A stretch of 64,000 bases of DNA from Serratia sp. UGAL515B_01 (GCF_033095805.1 NZ_CP109901.1:3841766-3905765); one strand, 5' to 3'; counted from the first letter of the stretch, positions 55,195-64,000 are shown. Numbers and translations: made by a program. The notes: a model not told the origin generated them from the sequence alone.

Positions 55195-55713
55195 GTGAAG
55201 TTTACTATGTGTTTACTGTTCACAACATTATTTTTTAACAATATGGTTAGAGCTAATAGTCTTGGGAATGTTTTACAAGGAATGGAGGAGCCTTTGTCAT
55301 TTCCGAATAATCAAAATGTGAAAAATAATAGTGACTTAAAATCTATACCATCACTGACCCCGCATAGTGTAAAGAAAGAAGGATCTGGAATTGCAAAAAA
55401 TTTCTCAGGAAAAAATTTAAAAACGTCACCTTGCCATTTAAAGAATTGTGAGGATCTAATCAATACCTGGCATATACAAAGTGGTGATTCTCTCAGAGGA
55501 CTGCTTTATAAATGGTCGAAAGTTACTGGCTGGAGTTTAGTATGGGATTCTAAATATGACTATAAAATATCCTCATCTGCAGATATACATGACAACTTCA
55601 TTTCTGCATTAGAAGCTTTAGTTAAAAGTATAGGGGTTATTAATCCCCCAATATATATTGATGTATATGAAGAAAACAAAGTTATTCGCGTGAATAATAG
55701 TATAGAGAAGTAA
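55195..55713 (+). CDS. TcpQ-domain pilus protein (PilL C-terminal-like)
   Basis: Secreted 172-residue protein with a GTG start and a signal peptide (about 1-20, cut after VRA). The C-terminal half matches the TcpQ/PilL C-terminal domain: INTWHIQSGDSLRGLLYKWS, then TGWSLVWDSKYDYK, and a final YEENKVIRV strand. In Vibrio cholerae TcpQ supports secretin TcpC; in IncI1 plasmids this domain is the end of the larger PilL. Here it is a stand-alone protein with a low-complexity Asn/Ser-rich middle. It probably stabilises the PilN secretin. Confidence 0.72.
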   Translation: MKFTMCLLFTTLFFNNMVRANSLGNVLQGMEEPLSFPNNQNVKNNSDLKSIPSLTPHSVKKEGSGIAKNFSGKNLKTSPCHLKNCEDLINTWHIQSGDSLRGLLYKWSKVTGWSLVWDSKYDYKISSSADIHDNFISALEALVKSIGVINPPIYIDVYEENKVIRVNNSIEK

Positions 55714-55892
55714 AAATGACGTAGTTATTTTTTGTTAAAGATGGCATTTTAGAATGCTATATCTTTAGTATGTGCATGATTTTTCTGACCGTGCCATCAC
55801 AAAAAATACGAAGCCATTCATGTAAATTACTCTCAGTATATCAGTATGTATTCCATTTAATTCAACTAATTTGAGTGGCATTAGATTAAGTT

Positions 55893-56642
55893 ATGTATAT
55901 TTTCGTAATGATCATGACGTTCTTACTGGGCACTATTTTGATGAGTTTTTTGGGAATGCTTGTTTATAGAATGCCTGTCATCATGGAATGGCGAGAGACA
56001 ACGGGTCCACATCCTACCGACATTTTTTCTCGTTCACGCTGTGAATACTGCGGTAGAGTTATTCCATTTATATTTATTATTCCACTATTTGGATATTTTT
56101 TTTGCAGAGGACGATGCTATTATTGTAAAGATAAAGTGTCTCTGGTTTACCCTTTCATGGAGCTGCTAGGTGGTATCATTTTTGTTGGCTTTTTCGCTTG
56201 GCTAGGTTTAAGTGGCATAGTTTCTGCTACACTGGTTATTGTGCTTATCTTTATTGCCTGGATGGATTTTAATGAAACATGGATCCCACTCGTGGTGACT
56301 CTCCCTCTATTTTGGGTTGGATTATGTTTTTCGTACTATCAAAGCGACGCTAATGCGAGAGTTATGGGGGCAGCGCTGGGCTTTTTTGTCTCTTATTTAT
56401 CGATGGCAGTAATTTCATATTTCAAGAAGAAAGATGTGGTTGCTGGAGGAGATATAGCATTGATTACTTGCGCAGGTGCTTGGCTTGGTATCGACATTAT
56501 GCCTGAATTTCTGATTCTTGTTGCAGTCATTTTTATTATTCATGCAATACCCTATAGGATTAAGGGTGAAATGTACGTGCCGATGGGGCCTGCTATTTGT
56601 TTGGGGTTTGTAGTATGCATAGTGCAACAGCTCATTTCCTGA
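55893..56642 (+). CDS. pilU: Type IV prepilin peptidase (PilU-like)
   Basis: Inner-membrane A24 aspartic protease that removes prepilin leaders. The 249-residue protein has the cytoplasmic zinc-type CEYCGR and CYYCKD pairs and about seven membrane helices. The first catalytic Asp is in AWMDFNETWIP and the second in AGGDIALIT. The second motif reads A-G-G-D where G-x-G-D is usual. Its 3' end overlaps the lytic transglycosylase gene by 28 bp. Confidence 0.88.
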   Translation: MYIFVMIMTFLLGTILMSFLGMLVYRMPVIMEWRETTGPHPTDIFSRSRCEYCGRVIPFIFIIPLFGYFFCRGRCYYCKDKVSLVYPFMELLGGIIFVGFFAWLGLSGIVSATLVIVLIFIAWMDFNETWIPLVVTLPLFWVGLCFSYYQSDANARVMGAALGFFVSYLSMAVISYFKKKDVVAGGDIALITCAGAWLGIDIMPEFLILVAVIFIIHAIPYRIKGEMYVPMGPAICLGFVVCIVQQLIS

Positions 56643-57034
56643 CAATGTGTTTGCTAAGTGCAAGCAATGCAACTCACGTCCCTCCAGATATTGTAATGTC
56701 GATCATCATGGTGGAGGGCGGTAGAGCTGGTGTCGTGAGTAATAACAAAGACAGTTCTCAGGACTTGGGCGTTATGCAAATAAATACCAAAGCATGGTTG
56801 CATTTGATCAGTGATAGACTATATGACGGTAATGACGATATTGCATACAACACACTCAAAGATAATGCCTGCCTGAATATAAAAATAGGAACATGGATAC
56901 TATCACGTGCTATCCGTGAAGCTAATGGTGATATATGGTCTGGCGTTGGTATTTACCACTCGCATAATAAAAGATTATCTCAAGCTTATATGCAGAGGGT
57001 TAAATCTGTACACTACAAACTCTTTATAGAATGA
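56615..57034 (+). CDS. Lytic transglycosylase of the pilus locus (PilT of IncI1 / BfpH / IagB type)
   Basis: Periplasmic SLT-family enzyme that opens peptidoglycan for pilus assembly. The 139-residue protein has a signal peptide (about 1-20). The catalytic Glu is in SIIMVEGGRAG, and the signature DLGVMQINTKAW matches the SLT G-x-M-Q-I-N motif; the late GIYHSHN corresponds to the usual YN/YH segment. ATG 56615 lies inside the end of the peptidase gene. A TTG at 56597 is less likely. Confidence 0.88.
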   Translation: MHSATAHFLTMCLLSASNATHVPPDIVMSIIMVEGGRAGVVSNNKDSSQDLGVMQINTKAWLHLISDRLYDGNDDIAYNTLKDNACLNIKIGTWILSRAIREANGDIWSGVGIYHSHNKRLSQAYMQRVKSVHYKLFIE

Positions 57035-57225
57035 CAAAGGCAAGGATGGCTCTGAAAGAATGCACTCCTTCTGCAAGCAAAAGTAAACGTGTAAGTTATT
57101 CACTTATACTAAAGAACGCCTAAATAGGTATTCTTAATACCGCTACACATCATGCTTCTAGCAGGTGGGAATGATGAGGAACGCCGACACGCAGTGAACC
57201 CCTTACTTATAATTAAGTTAAAAAG
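57035..57225. other. Spacer before the minor-pilin gene
   Basis: 191 bp without a coding frame. It is less AT-rich than its neighbours around 57150-57200. No clear promoter, and no trace of a major pilin gene. Confidence 0.4.
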
Positions 57226-58197
57226 ATGAAAAAAAATAATGGAATAAGCCTAATTGAAGCATCTCTTGCAATTTTTCTAACAACACTGCTTTTCATCTTT
57301 GGACGCAGTATTTATTCTTCCGTAGAAGACTATAAAAAATACATAACAGTATCCACTCAAATAATAAAAATATTAAATGACGTTAATTTTTTTGTATCTA
57401 GAGAAAAAAACATAAATAAATTTAAATTTAAAGATGATACGTGTATTTTTGCTCCTGATGAAGATTTTTTACGTAAAAATAACATTATCGGTAAAGATTA
57501 TCATAATACGACAGTAATGGCTCAGAAGTTGAATGTATATATACGAGTTCCAGAATGTAACACTGAAGATTTCAATAGTAAAAAATTTAATTATGAAATT
57601 CTTGTAACTGCTAAAGGAAGCCTAAATCAGTATTCATCGTCTTCAATTTCTGCAATGATGAACATCATAGGTGGCGTTAAAGCAGGTGATGAAAATACTT
57701 ATATTGGTCTTTTTCGGCGTAACATAATTAATCTTTCCGATTGGAAAATAGATAACAAAAAAATCGGGTTAATTGGTTATCAGTATCACCATCATGATGA
57801 TAAAAAAGGGGTTTTAATTAATGATCTGTCATTAATTCCTTATGAGGATGGTAAACCAGTAGAGCAAAATAAAAGTATATGGAATCCAAGATATAATGAT
57901 AAACTCATAGTGCTGTGGTCGGGTGTTAATATGTATCAATCTACAATAACACTGACAATAAATAAAAATAATAATAAAATATTTAGTCAATCAGTACAAA
58001 TGCTAACAGACAGCGCAAAGAACAAGTATACATTTTACTTTCCGCAACATTGGTTACAGGGTCTTAAAATCAATGAGTTATATGACTTAGAAATTAAAAT
58101 TCAGGGGGAAGATGAAAATGGCAATGATGTTGACAGTGATAAATCATTATATGTATTTAAGACTATTCCGTTAAAAATAAAGAATAAGAAACCCTGA
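57226..58197 (+). CDS. Large type IV prepilin-like protein (PilV-type minor pilin)
   Basis: The N-terminus MKKNNGISLIEASLAIFLTT is a prepilin leader: cleavage after Gly6, Glu at mature position 5, then a hydrophobic stalk to about residue 28. The rest (to 323) is much larger than a major pilin and is rich in Asn, Lys and Asp, with a C-terminal beta-rich part. This suggests a PilV-like tip adhesin or minor pilin. No shufflon inversion sites or extra C-terminal segments are seen after the stop. AT content is very high (many AAT/AAA codons). Confidence 0.75.
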   Translation: MKKNNGISLIEASLAIFLTTLLFIFGRSIYSSVEDYKKYITVSTQIIKILNDVNFFVSREKNINKFKFKDDTCIFAPDEDFLRKNNIIGKDYHNTTVMAQKLNVYIRVPECNTEDFNSKKFNYEILVTAKGSLNQYSSSSISAMMNIIGGVKAGDENTYIGLFRRNIINLSDWKIDNKKIGLIGYQYHHHDDKKGVLINDLSLIPYEDGKPVEQNKSIWNPRYNDKLIVLWSGVNMYQSTITLTINKNNNKIFSQSVQMLTDSAKNKYTFYFPQHWLQGLKINELYDLEIKIQGEDENGNDVDSDKSLYVFKTIPLKIKNKKP

Positions 58198-58442
58198 CGC
58201 TCTCTGAGTAGGGTAATTTTTTATTAATATTTCTGATGTCCTGTTATTAATAAACTCTCTTGTTACATATTTTTTCTGTTAAATATTAAATATATCTGTT
58301 TGTGCTCTAAAAAATCCAACAGTGTCGGAATAGTGAACATAAAAATCAACAGTAGCATAGATAATTCTATGGTTGAGATAGGTAAATTTGTTCAAAATAC
58401 CAGCAGATATAATTATAATGAGTATATAAAAATTGAGGTTTG
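58198..58442. other. AT-rich spacer before pilN
   Basis: 245 bp of AT-rich DNA with no supported gene. GAGG at 58435-58438 serves pilN. A promoter could lie here, but hexamers are not distinctive in this composition. Confidence 0.4.
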
Positions 58443-60092
58443 ATGGTGCGTTTCTCAAAATTATTTACCTTATCGATAAGTTCATTGTTACTCATTTCTT
58501 GTACATCAGCTACATATCGTAAAGGAAATGAACAAATTAAATCTGATAATAACTTGTTGGGTAATTTGGTCGAAAAATCGAAAAATAGGAGTTATCGACA
58601 GAGTTATAATACTGTCAGTATTCATAAAAAAGGTGTTTTTATAGGCTTGAAACCTTTTACTATCAGCAATGGGCAAAGTTTACCTGTAAACGTTGAGGCA
58701 GATGGTGTTTCATTAAACTCTAGCAAAAATATGTCATTGCAAGACATCGCTAAACTTATTAGAACAGCAACCTCAATACCCGTCATTCTCGATGATGAGT
58801 TAAAAAAAGGTGTACAGAAAGAATCTGATGGTGGCTCATCTTTGTATGATAAGTTAGACAAAGGAATGGAGAATTCACAGCAGTTACAGGACTATGTGAA
58901 TGTTGTTGAAAAATCAGAAGAACTCCCAGTTAATTTTAAAGGTAAACTTTCTGATTTTCTTAATCAGGTAGCTTCCTACTACGATGCTACCTGGCGATAC
59001 GACAGTGGTATGATTATTTTTTCAAAATACCAAGTGAAAACTTTTATCATTGCCACACTACCCACAAAAATCCAATCCTCAAGTAAGCTCAATATGGGGT
59101 TATCGGGCACGGCTCCTGGTGGCAGCGGCGGCGGCGGCGGTGGCGATGGGCTTGGTGTCACACATGAGTCAAGTGTCAAAATGGATCTAAAGATCTGGGA
59201 TGATATCAAAAAGTCGATAGGGGTAATAATTGGGGGCGAGGGAAAATTTAATATAGCCGAAGGGATGTCTTCAGTTACGGTTAAAACTACACCCTCTAAT
59301 ATGCTACGTGTTGCGGATTACATAGAAAACCTAAATAAGCAGTTACGCAAACAGGTGACAATAAATGTTACAGTTTATAGCCTGAAGTTGGATAAAAATT
59401 CAGAATGGAATTACTCGCTCTCTGCAGTATTTTCTGCACTAAAAGGACATATTACGGGCACGTTAGGCATGGCTGGATTAAGTCCTAGCGACGGTACAAG
59501 TCAAGCAATAAGTGGAGTGACCAGTAATAACTCTAAATTCCTTCTTGACTTGCTTGACTCGCAGGGAAAAGTCAGCGTCACTAATTCTGCGACGGTGACA
59601 ACTATGTCCGGGCAGCCTGTACCACTACAAGTTGCTAATGCTAGAGGATACTTGTCTCAGATCACCACGACAGTCTCTGACAATATATCGTCAACCTCAG
59701 CACAAACGGGGGCGATTAATACTGGATTTTCGTTGGATATTTTACCCAAGGTACTTAATGACGGAAAGGTTTTAGTTCAATATAGCGTAAATATCTCATC
59801 ATTGGCCGGGGCGCAAAATGGGTTTGACAACGTTAAAGTTGGAGAAAATAGTATTCAACTTCCTAATATTAACCAGCATGCTTTTATACAAGAAAGTTTA
59901 ATGAAAAACGATGAGACCTTAGTGCTAGCAGGTTATCAAAACTCTGATACAGAAAGTGGAGATTCAGGTAAAGGTGACCCAAACTTTAAAGCATTGGGTG
60001 GTGGTCGTAATGCTAAGATAAATAAACAATTGATTATTATCTGCTTAACTCCAACCATTATTAATCTGGATATTAATAATGATACGGAGTAA
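58443..60092 (+). CDS. pilN: PilN, type IVb pilus secretin lipoprotein
   Basis: Outer-membrane secretin of the BfpB/TcpC/PilN group through which the pilus exits. The 549-residue protein has a lipoprotein signal with lipobox LISC (Cys20). Periplasmic N domains follow (about 60-210), then a short glycine-rich linker near 225-237 encoded by GGC repeats. A domain at 280-320 (GEGKFNIAEGMSSVTVKTTP) and the secretin core with VLVQYSVNIS and NDETLVLAGYQ near the end complete it. It heads pilN-pilO-pilQ-pilR, the usual order except that pilP is not found. Confidence 0.88.
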   Translation: MVRFSKLFTLSISSLLLISCTSATYRKGNEQIKSDNNLLGNLVEKSKNRSYRQSYNTVSIHKKGVFIGLKPFTISNGQSLPVNVEADGVSLNSSKNMSLQDIAKLIRTATSIPVILDDELKKGVQKESDGGSSLYDKLDKGMENSQQLQDYVNVVEKSEELPVNFKGKLSDFLNQVASYYDATWRYDSGMIIFSKYQVKTFIIATLPTKIQSSSKLNMGLSGTAPGGSGGGGGGDGLGVTHESSVKMDLKIWDDIKKSIGVIIGGEGKFNIAEGMSSVTVKTTPSNMLRVADYIENLNKQLRKQVTINVTVYSLKLDKNSEWNYSLSAVFSALKGHITGTLGMAGLSPSDGTSQAISGVTSNNSKFLLDLLDSQGKVSVTNSATVTTMSGQPVPLQVANARGYLSQITTTVSDNISSTSAQTGAINTGFSLDILPKVLNDGKVLVQYSVNISSLAGAQNGFDNVKVGENSIQLPNINQHAFIQESLMKNDETLVLAGYQNSDTESGDSGKGDPNFKALGGGRNAKINKQLIIICLTPTIINLDINNDTE

Positions 60093-60147
60093 AACCGTAT
60101 ACCGTACTGGATGAGGTTCACAAGGTTAGCGGATTGAGGAATGAGTG

Positions 60148-61392
60148 ATGGTTGAAAGCGTCGCCCAGAATGAAGAGGTTGGTTCGGTAAGGATCGATGG
60201 CGAAGAGTACTTAGTCAATTTAATTTGGTCAGGTTCAAGCGATAAAAATTTATATAAAGAACAGATGCGGGTTAATGCCCAACAACTTGGAACTAAGTTG
60301 ATATGTCAATATAAAACCACTACAGGCATGCATGTGTTCGGCCTTGCCGATCCCCATCTAGGGCATAAAAAAGGCGGCTGTGCTCTAGCTGCAATGCTCT
60401 CTCTTACTTGTGGCAGTTCATTTCTTGGCGCATGGGAGGTTGATAATGAATTATGGGTCTTGATTGGCGCCAATGATGATGGCGTGATATTGGTAGATAA
60501 AGTTTGCCGTGGACCAGAAGAAATTGCCATACTTTTTGAGAGCAATTTTCATCTGTTTGCATGGGAAAAAGTTTATGCTCCAGATTTTTTGTATAGTCAT
60601 GCTGATAGCGTCGATATTCGTGAATTTTTAGATAAAAAAGTTAAAGTCACTGATATTGGTTACAAAAAGAGAGTGATTCTGCTCTTATCAGTATTAGCAT
60701 TAATAGTATTATTCGCAGCAGTATTATGGAAAATATGGGGGGGGAAAGAGAAGTCGAATATTGTTTATGCACAAAACCCCATAAGAACCAAACATCAAAT
60801 ATTCCCTGGGACAGGCTCTACACTACCTATTAACATGATAATTAGTTGTAGGAAAAACATATTCCGCTATACATACATATTATCAAGTCTACCTGGTTGG
60901 AAAAGTAGTGATAATATTGATTGTGATGGAAAAAAGGTTCATCTGAGCTTGGAAAGAGTATTTGGCTCAAAAGAATGGTTAAATTATGGATTGAAAAAAC
61001 TTAAAATAATCAATTACTACCATCAAATTGATGCTCAAAAAGCAGAGGTTATTTTACCTATTGCTTACAAAAGCTATAACGATAAGGAAGTCAATGTATC
61101 ACTAAGTAATGTGAAAAACTATCTTATTTCAACGTTTCAAAATTTATCGTTACCTATAAATATTTCAGGAATACAGTTAGTTAAGCCTGTAATTGATGAA
61201 GGTGACAGTAGGGATGTGAAGTATGATAAAAAATATTACTCTATGGGATTTAATTTTTCCGCACAGTTATCACTACAAAAATTCATTCCTATACTGAATA
61301 AAATAGATGGTCTAGTTATTCGTAGTCTTTCTTATTCTCCTGTTGAACAGTCGTGGGAAATAGATGCTGTGGTATATTCATCAAAAAAATAA
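60148..61392 (+). CDS. pilO: PilO, type IVb pilus accessory inner-membrane protein
   Basis: Matches the PilO family of IncI1-type pili. The 414-residue protein has a cytoplasmic N-terminal half containing CALAAMLSLTCGSSFLGAWE. One membrane helix (about 175-195, VILLLSVLALIVLFAAVLW) is followed by a long periplasmic domain. ATG 60148 follows GAGGA with 7-nt spacing. Partner of the PilQ/PilR platform. No PilP gene lies between it and pilQ, only a 70-bp gap. Confidence 0.8.
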   Translation: MVESVAQNEEVGSVRIDGEEYLVNLIWSGSSDKNLYKEQMRVNAQQLGTKLICQYKTTTGMHVFGLADPHLGHKKGGCALAAMLSLTCGSSFLGAWEVDNELWVLIGANDDGVILVDKVCRGPEEIAILFESNFHLFAWEKVYAPDFLYSHADSVDIREFLDKKVKVTDIGYKKRVILLLSVLALIVLFAAVLWKIWGGKEKSNIVYAQNPIRTKHQIFPGTGSTLPINMIISCRKNIFRYTYILSSLPGWKSSDNIDCDGKKVHLSLERVFGSKEWLNYGLKKLKIINYYHQIDAQKAEVILPIAYKSYNDKEVNVSLSNVKNYLISTFQNLSLPINISGIQLVKPVIDEGDSRDVKYDKKYYSMGFNFSAQLSLQKFIPILNKIDGLVIRSLSYSPVEQSWEIDAVVYSSKK

Positions 61393-61462
61393 CTCTCAAA
61401 TAGATGAGTAAAATCGGGGGCTGCTCTCAATATTGTCTCAATGGTAAATTGTAGGAGTGGAT

Positions 61463-63061
61463 ATGATTACTTTTGAAAAAATAGTCGACTTGGATGAAAC
61501 CAGTCTGAACCAACTCTTTTCTAATTCAAATGAAATACTCTTCTCTTATCGTGATATGGAAATTAGTGAAAGTTTGCGCAAGATATGTGTTATATTTGGA
61601 AATGGTGTTCTTGTCATTGAACGCTCAAATATTAGCAACTCAAGATTGCGTGCTTTCTTAATGATTTGCGAAAGAAAAGGATTGAAGTTTGAACATATCT
61701 ATTCAGCAGATATGTCAACTATTCGAATTCTTTATGAAAGTGTAGAGGATGCACCTGGAAAGGATATTTCTGATGAACAACCTATGGAAAAAATGGCATC
61801 AGCCTTACTTACAGAAGGGGCCCAAAGGAAAGCAAGCGATATTCATATAAAGATAAATCAGCATGAGGCAGAAATTATTTTCCGTATAAATGGTGATATG
61901 CTGAGAATAAGACAGATTGAATCCTCTCTGGCACACTCATTACTTTCTACATTTTATAATGCAGCAGATAATGCTGATGCGACCTACAAGCTATATGAGT
62001 ATCAAGCAGCACGAATTACCAATAGTGGACGCTTAAATCTTCCCAATGAACTCCAGTCAGTTCGGTTACAGTTTAATCCATTATCTGCCGGTGGACGCTA
62101 TATGATTGGCCGTCTTCTTTATGCAGAACGTTTTTCTACAAAAAAGGTTGAACTTAGCGATATGGGATTTCATCCTGTGCAAATAAAATTACTGCGTTCG
62201 CTGATGAGAAAACCAGAAGGTATTAATATCGTAGCGGGTCCAACGGGTTCGGGTAAATCGACAACCTTGAAACTTATCCTCGAATCTATCTATAAGGAAA
62301 AGAACAAAAAAGTCAATATAATGAGTATTGAGGACCCTCCTGAATATCAAATCGAGGGAACTTCTCAGCTTCCAGTCACTAATGCAGAAAGTGAGGAAGA
62401 AAGGGAGAATGCATATAGTAAAGCGATTGTTTCTGCCCTGCGCTCAGATCCCGATATCATCATGCCCGGTGAAGCACGGGATGCGTCAGTCATCAATCTT
62501 GTCTTTACGGCAGCAATGACAGGCCACCAAGTATGGACATCGATTCATGCGAACAGCGCTATCGGTGTTTTTGATAGATTGAAAGACCAGCGTGTAGAAG
62601 CCTACAAACTCACCGATCCCAATTTAATGACTGGGGTAATTTCACAGCGATTAGTTAAAAGACTCTGTCCTCATTGTAAAGTGCCTATGATAGATGACGG
62701 CTTAGTGAGATACGGGTTTTCTAGTAGTACGATACTATCTTGTTTTAACTTTATCGCGAGAGAAACCTTCGAGCATAATGCTTCAGGATGCAGTCACTGT
62801 ATTGGAGGATATAATGGACGAACAGCGTTGATAGAAATAATTGTACCAGACTTTACTTTTTTAGATTTAATCAGTCGGGGACAGCGTCAAGAAGCGAACG
62901 AGCACTGGCTGAATAACCTTAATGGGATATCAATCTATGAGCATGCTTGGTTGAAAATAGCAGATGGGGTCATCAGCCCTTATGATGCACTATTGAGGAT
63001 AGGTGACTTTACTTTGATTACTGAAGATAGAAAGAAAAAGCTTATGGAGTTGTTGTTATGA
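61463..63061 (+). CDS. pilQ: PilQ, type IVb pilus assembly ATPase (GspE family)
   Basis: Cytosolic hexameric ATPase powering pilus extension. The 532-residue protein has Walker A GPTGSGKST (259-267), Asp box MSIEDPPEYQIEG, Walker B DIIMPGEARD and His box GHQVWTSIHANS. It also has two C-x-x-C pairs (CPHCKVP and CSHCIGG) as in GspE/PilB zinc modules. ATG 61463 follows AGGAG. Its TGA overlaps the pilR ATG. Confidence 0.92.
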   Translation: MITFEKIVDLDETSLNQLFSNSNEILFSYRDMEISESLRKICVIFGNGVLVIERSNISNSRLRAFLMICERKGLKFEHIYSADMSTIRILYESVEDAPGKDISDEQPMEKMASALLTEGAQRKASDIHIKINQHEAEIIFRINGDMLRIRQIESSLAHSLLSTFYNAADNADATYKLYEYQAARITNSGRLNLPNELQSVRLQFNPLSAGGRYMIGRLLYAERFSTKKVELSDMGFHPVQIKLLRSLMRKPEGINIVAGPTGSGKSTTLKLILESIYKEKNKKVNIMSIEDPPEYQIEGTSQLPVTNAESEEERENAYSKAIVSALRSDPDIIMPGEARDASVINLVFTAAMTGHQVWTSIHANSAIGVFDRLKDQRVEAYKLTDPNLMTGVISQRLVKRLCPHCKVPMIDDGLVRYGFSSSTILSCFNFIARETFEHNASGCSHCIGGYNGRTALIEIIVPDFTFLDLISRGQRQEANEHWLNNLNGISIYEHAWLKIADGVISPYDALLRIGDFTLITEDRKKKLMELLL

Positions 63062-64000
63062 ATTTGTCAAAAATAGAGAAGTACTTTTGGAAAATTCAGT
63101 TTACGACATCCCAAAGAATGAAAATTTATAGTCGACTATCACGATTCATTAGTAATGGAGTTCCATTAACCAAAGCACTTGATACTTTATATACCCATAT
63201 TACACAAAACGGTAAAAAGATCAAAACGCCTCAGGCTATTGCGATCAATAGTTGGTTAACCTCTATTCGTAATGGCGGCACACTAAGTCAGTCTTTAATA
63301 GGTTGGGCTGAAATGGATGAAGTTGCTGTCATTCACGCGGGTGAGATGTCTGGTGCATTGGATAAAGCTTTTGAGAATGTCATCTATATAAATAAATCTA
63401 AAAAACTAATCATGAAAGCTTTGTTTGGACTACTTTATCCTTTAGTGTTAGTCAGTAGTACATTTTTTTACTTATATATTTTCGGAACTCAAGTGGTGCC
63501 TGCTTTTGAAGAAATATTACCTGTTGATAAATGGAATGAAACAGGGATATTGATGAAGCACTTATCAGACTTTATTCAGTCTGACCTGGTCTACAGTATA
63601 TTAGGCATCATTGTTTTTTTTTCATTGATAATTTTTTCACTGCCACGTTGGACAGGACGTATTCGTAAACGATTTGAAAAACTCCCTATCTGGTCTTTAT
63701 ATCGTACAAAGGTAGGTTGTGAATTTATGATTTCACTATGTGCACTGATTCAGGCGGGAGTTCCCTCACCTGAAGCGTTACTGATTATGAGCAGACGAGC
63801 ATCGCCTTGGTATAAGGAAAAGTTGATTGCTACTCGGCGTATGATGTTAGGGGGGGCCAGAAATATTGGTGATGCCCTTGAAGGAACAAAATATGACTTC
63901 CCAAGTTTTGAAATGGTTACTGAATTAAAAACCTATGCTGCACTGGATGGTTTTGAGGAGATGCTCCATGAGTTGGGGCATCAATGGTTAGAGCTTTCGG
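63058..64000 (+). CDS. pilR: PilR, inner-membrane platform protein (GspF/PilC family), 3' end outside window
   Basis: Polytopic platform protein on which the ATPase acts. 314 codons are visible. There are two GspF-type repeats: the first with LSRFISNGVPLTKALDTL and IHAGEMSGALDKAFENV, the second starting CEFMISLCALIQAGVPSPEA. Membrane segments are at about 122-145 and 180-200. It starts at 63058 in an ATGA overlap with pilQ. The frame is open to the window edge, where the second repeat is nearly complete. Confidence 0.9.
   Translation, partial: MNLSKIEKYFWKIQFTTSQRMKIYSRLSRFISNGVPLTKALDTLYTHITQNGKKIKTPQAIAINSWLTSIRNGGTLSQSLIGWAEMDEVAVIHAGEMSGALDKAFENVIYINKSKKLIMKALFGLLYPLVLVSSTFFYLYIFGTQVVPAFEEILPVDKWNETGILMKHLSDFIQSDLVYSILGIIVFFSLIIFSLPRWTGRIRKRFEKLPIWSLYRTKVGCEFMISLCALIQAGVPSPEALLIMSRRASPWYKEKLIATRRMMLGGARNIGDALEGTKYDFPSFEMVTELKTYAALDGFEEMLHELGHQWLELS

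Overview
This window is chromosomal DNA of an enterobacterium. Proteins read from it are close to Escherichia coli and closer still to Yersinia/Serratia versions as I remember them (for example AtpI, GlmU, MnmG, RsmG). Gene order is the classic gamma-proteobacterial origin neighbourhood, and several 127-bp ERIC elements are present. A Serratia-like member of the Yersiniaceae is my best guess; genus cannot be proved without a search.

Layout, left to right. 1-17.4 kb: kup (partial), ravA-viaA (AAA+ ATPase and VWA partner), asnA/asnC (asparagine synthetase and its regulator), mioC, a complete-looking oriC at about 6.75-7.05 kb with DnaA boxes, 11 GATC sites and AT-rich 13-mers, then mnmG-rsmG and the nine-gene atp operon. 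17.6-26.3 kb: glmU-glmS (UDP-GlcNAc precursors) and pstSCAB-phoU behind a tandem PHO box. 26.3-28.2 kb: an insertion-sequence graveyard holding IS3 and IS1-family remnants; an intact ERIC element sits inside a decayed IS1 transposase gene. 28.2-34.4 kb: yagU-like gene, then a four-gene catabolic-looking operon (MFS transporter, Fae-type formaldehyde-activating-enzyme homologue, aldo/keto reductase, succinate-semialdehyde-type dehydrogenase) with a divergent LysR regulator. 34.4-39.3 kb: yieH, adeP, a degenerate alpha/beta hydrolase, chrR and the yieE-type phosphopantetheinyl transferase. 39.5-51.1 kb: mnmE-yidC-yidD-rnpA-rpmH diverging from dnaA-dnaN-recF-gyrB-yidA.

51.1-53.1 kb is an AT-rich stretch without a convincing gene. 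From 53.1 kb to the right edge lies an AT-rich, probably acquired type IVb pilus locus. It encodes an RfaH/NusG-like protein with only the NGN domain, a PilT-like ATPase, a TcpQ-domain protein, a prepilin peptidase, a lytic transglycosylase, a large minor-pilin-like protein, a secretin lipoprotein (PilN), PilO, the assembly ATPase PilQ and the start of the inner-membrane platform protein PilR. The order differs from the IncI1/SPI-7/YAPI thin-pilus operons, and no pilM, pilP or major pilin gene is seen inside the window.

The items most worth following are the pilus locus with its KOW-less antiterminator, the Fae-homologue operon, and the ERIC-in-IS1 nested structure.
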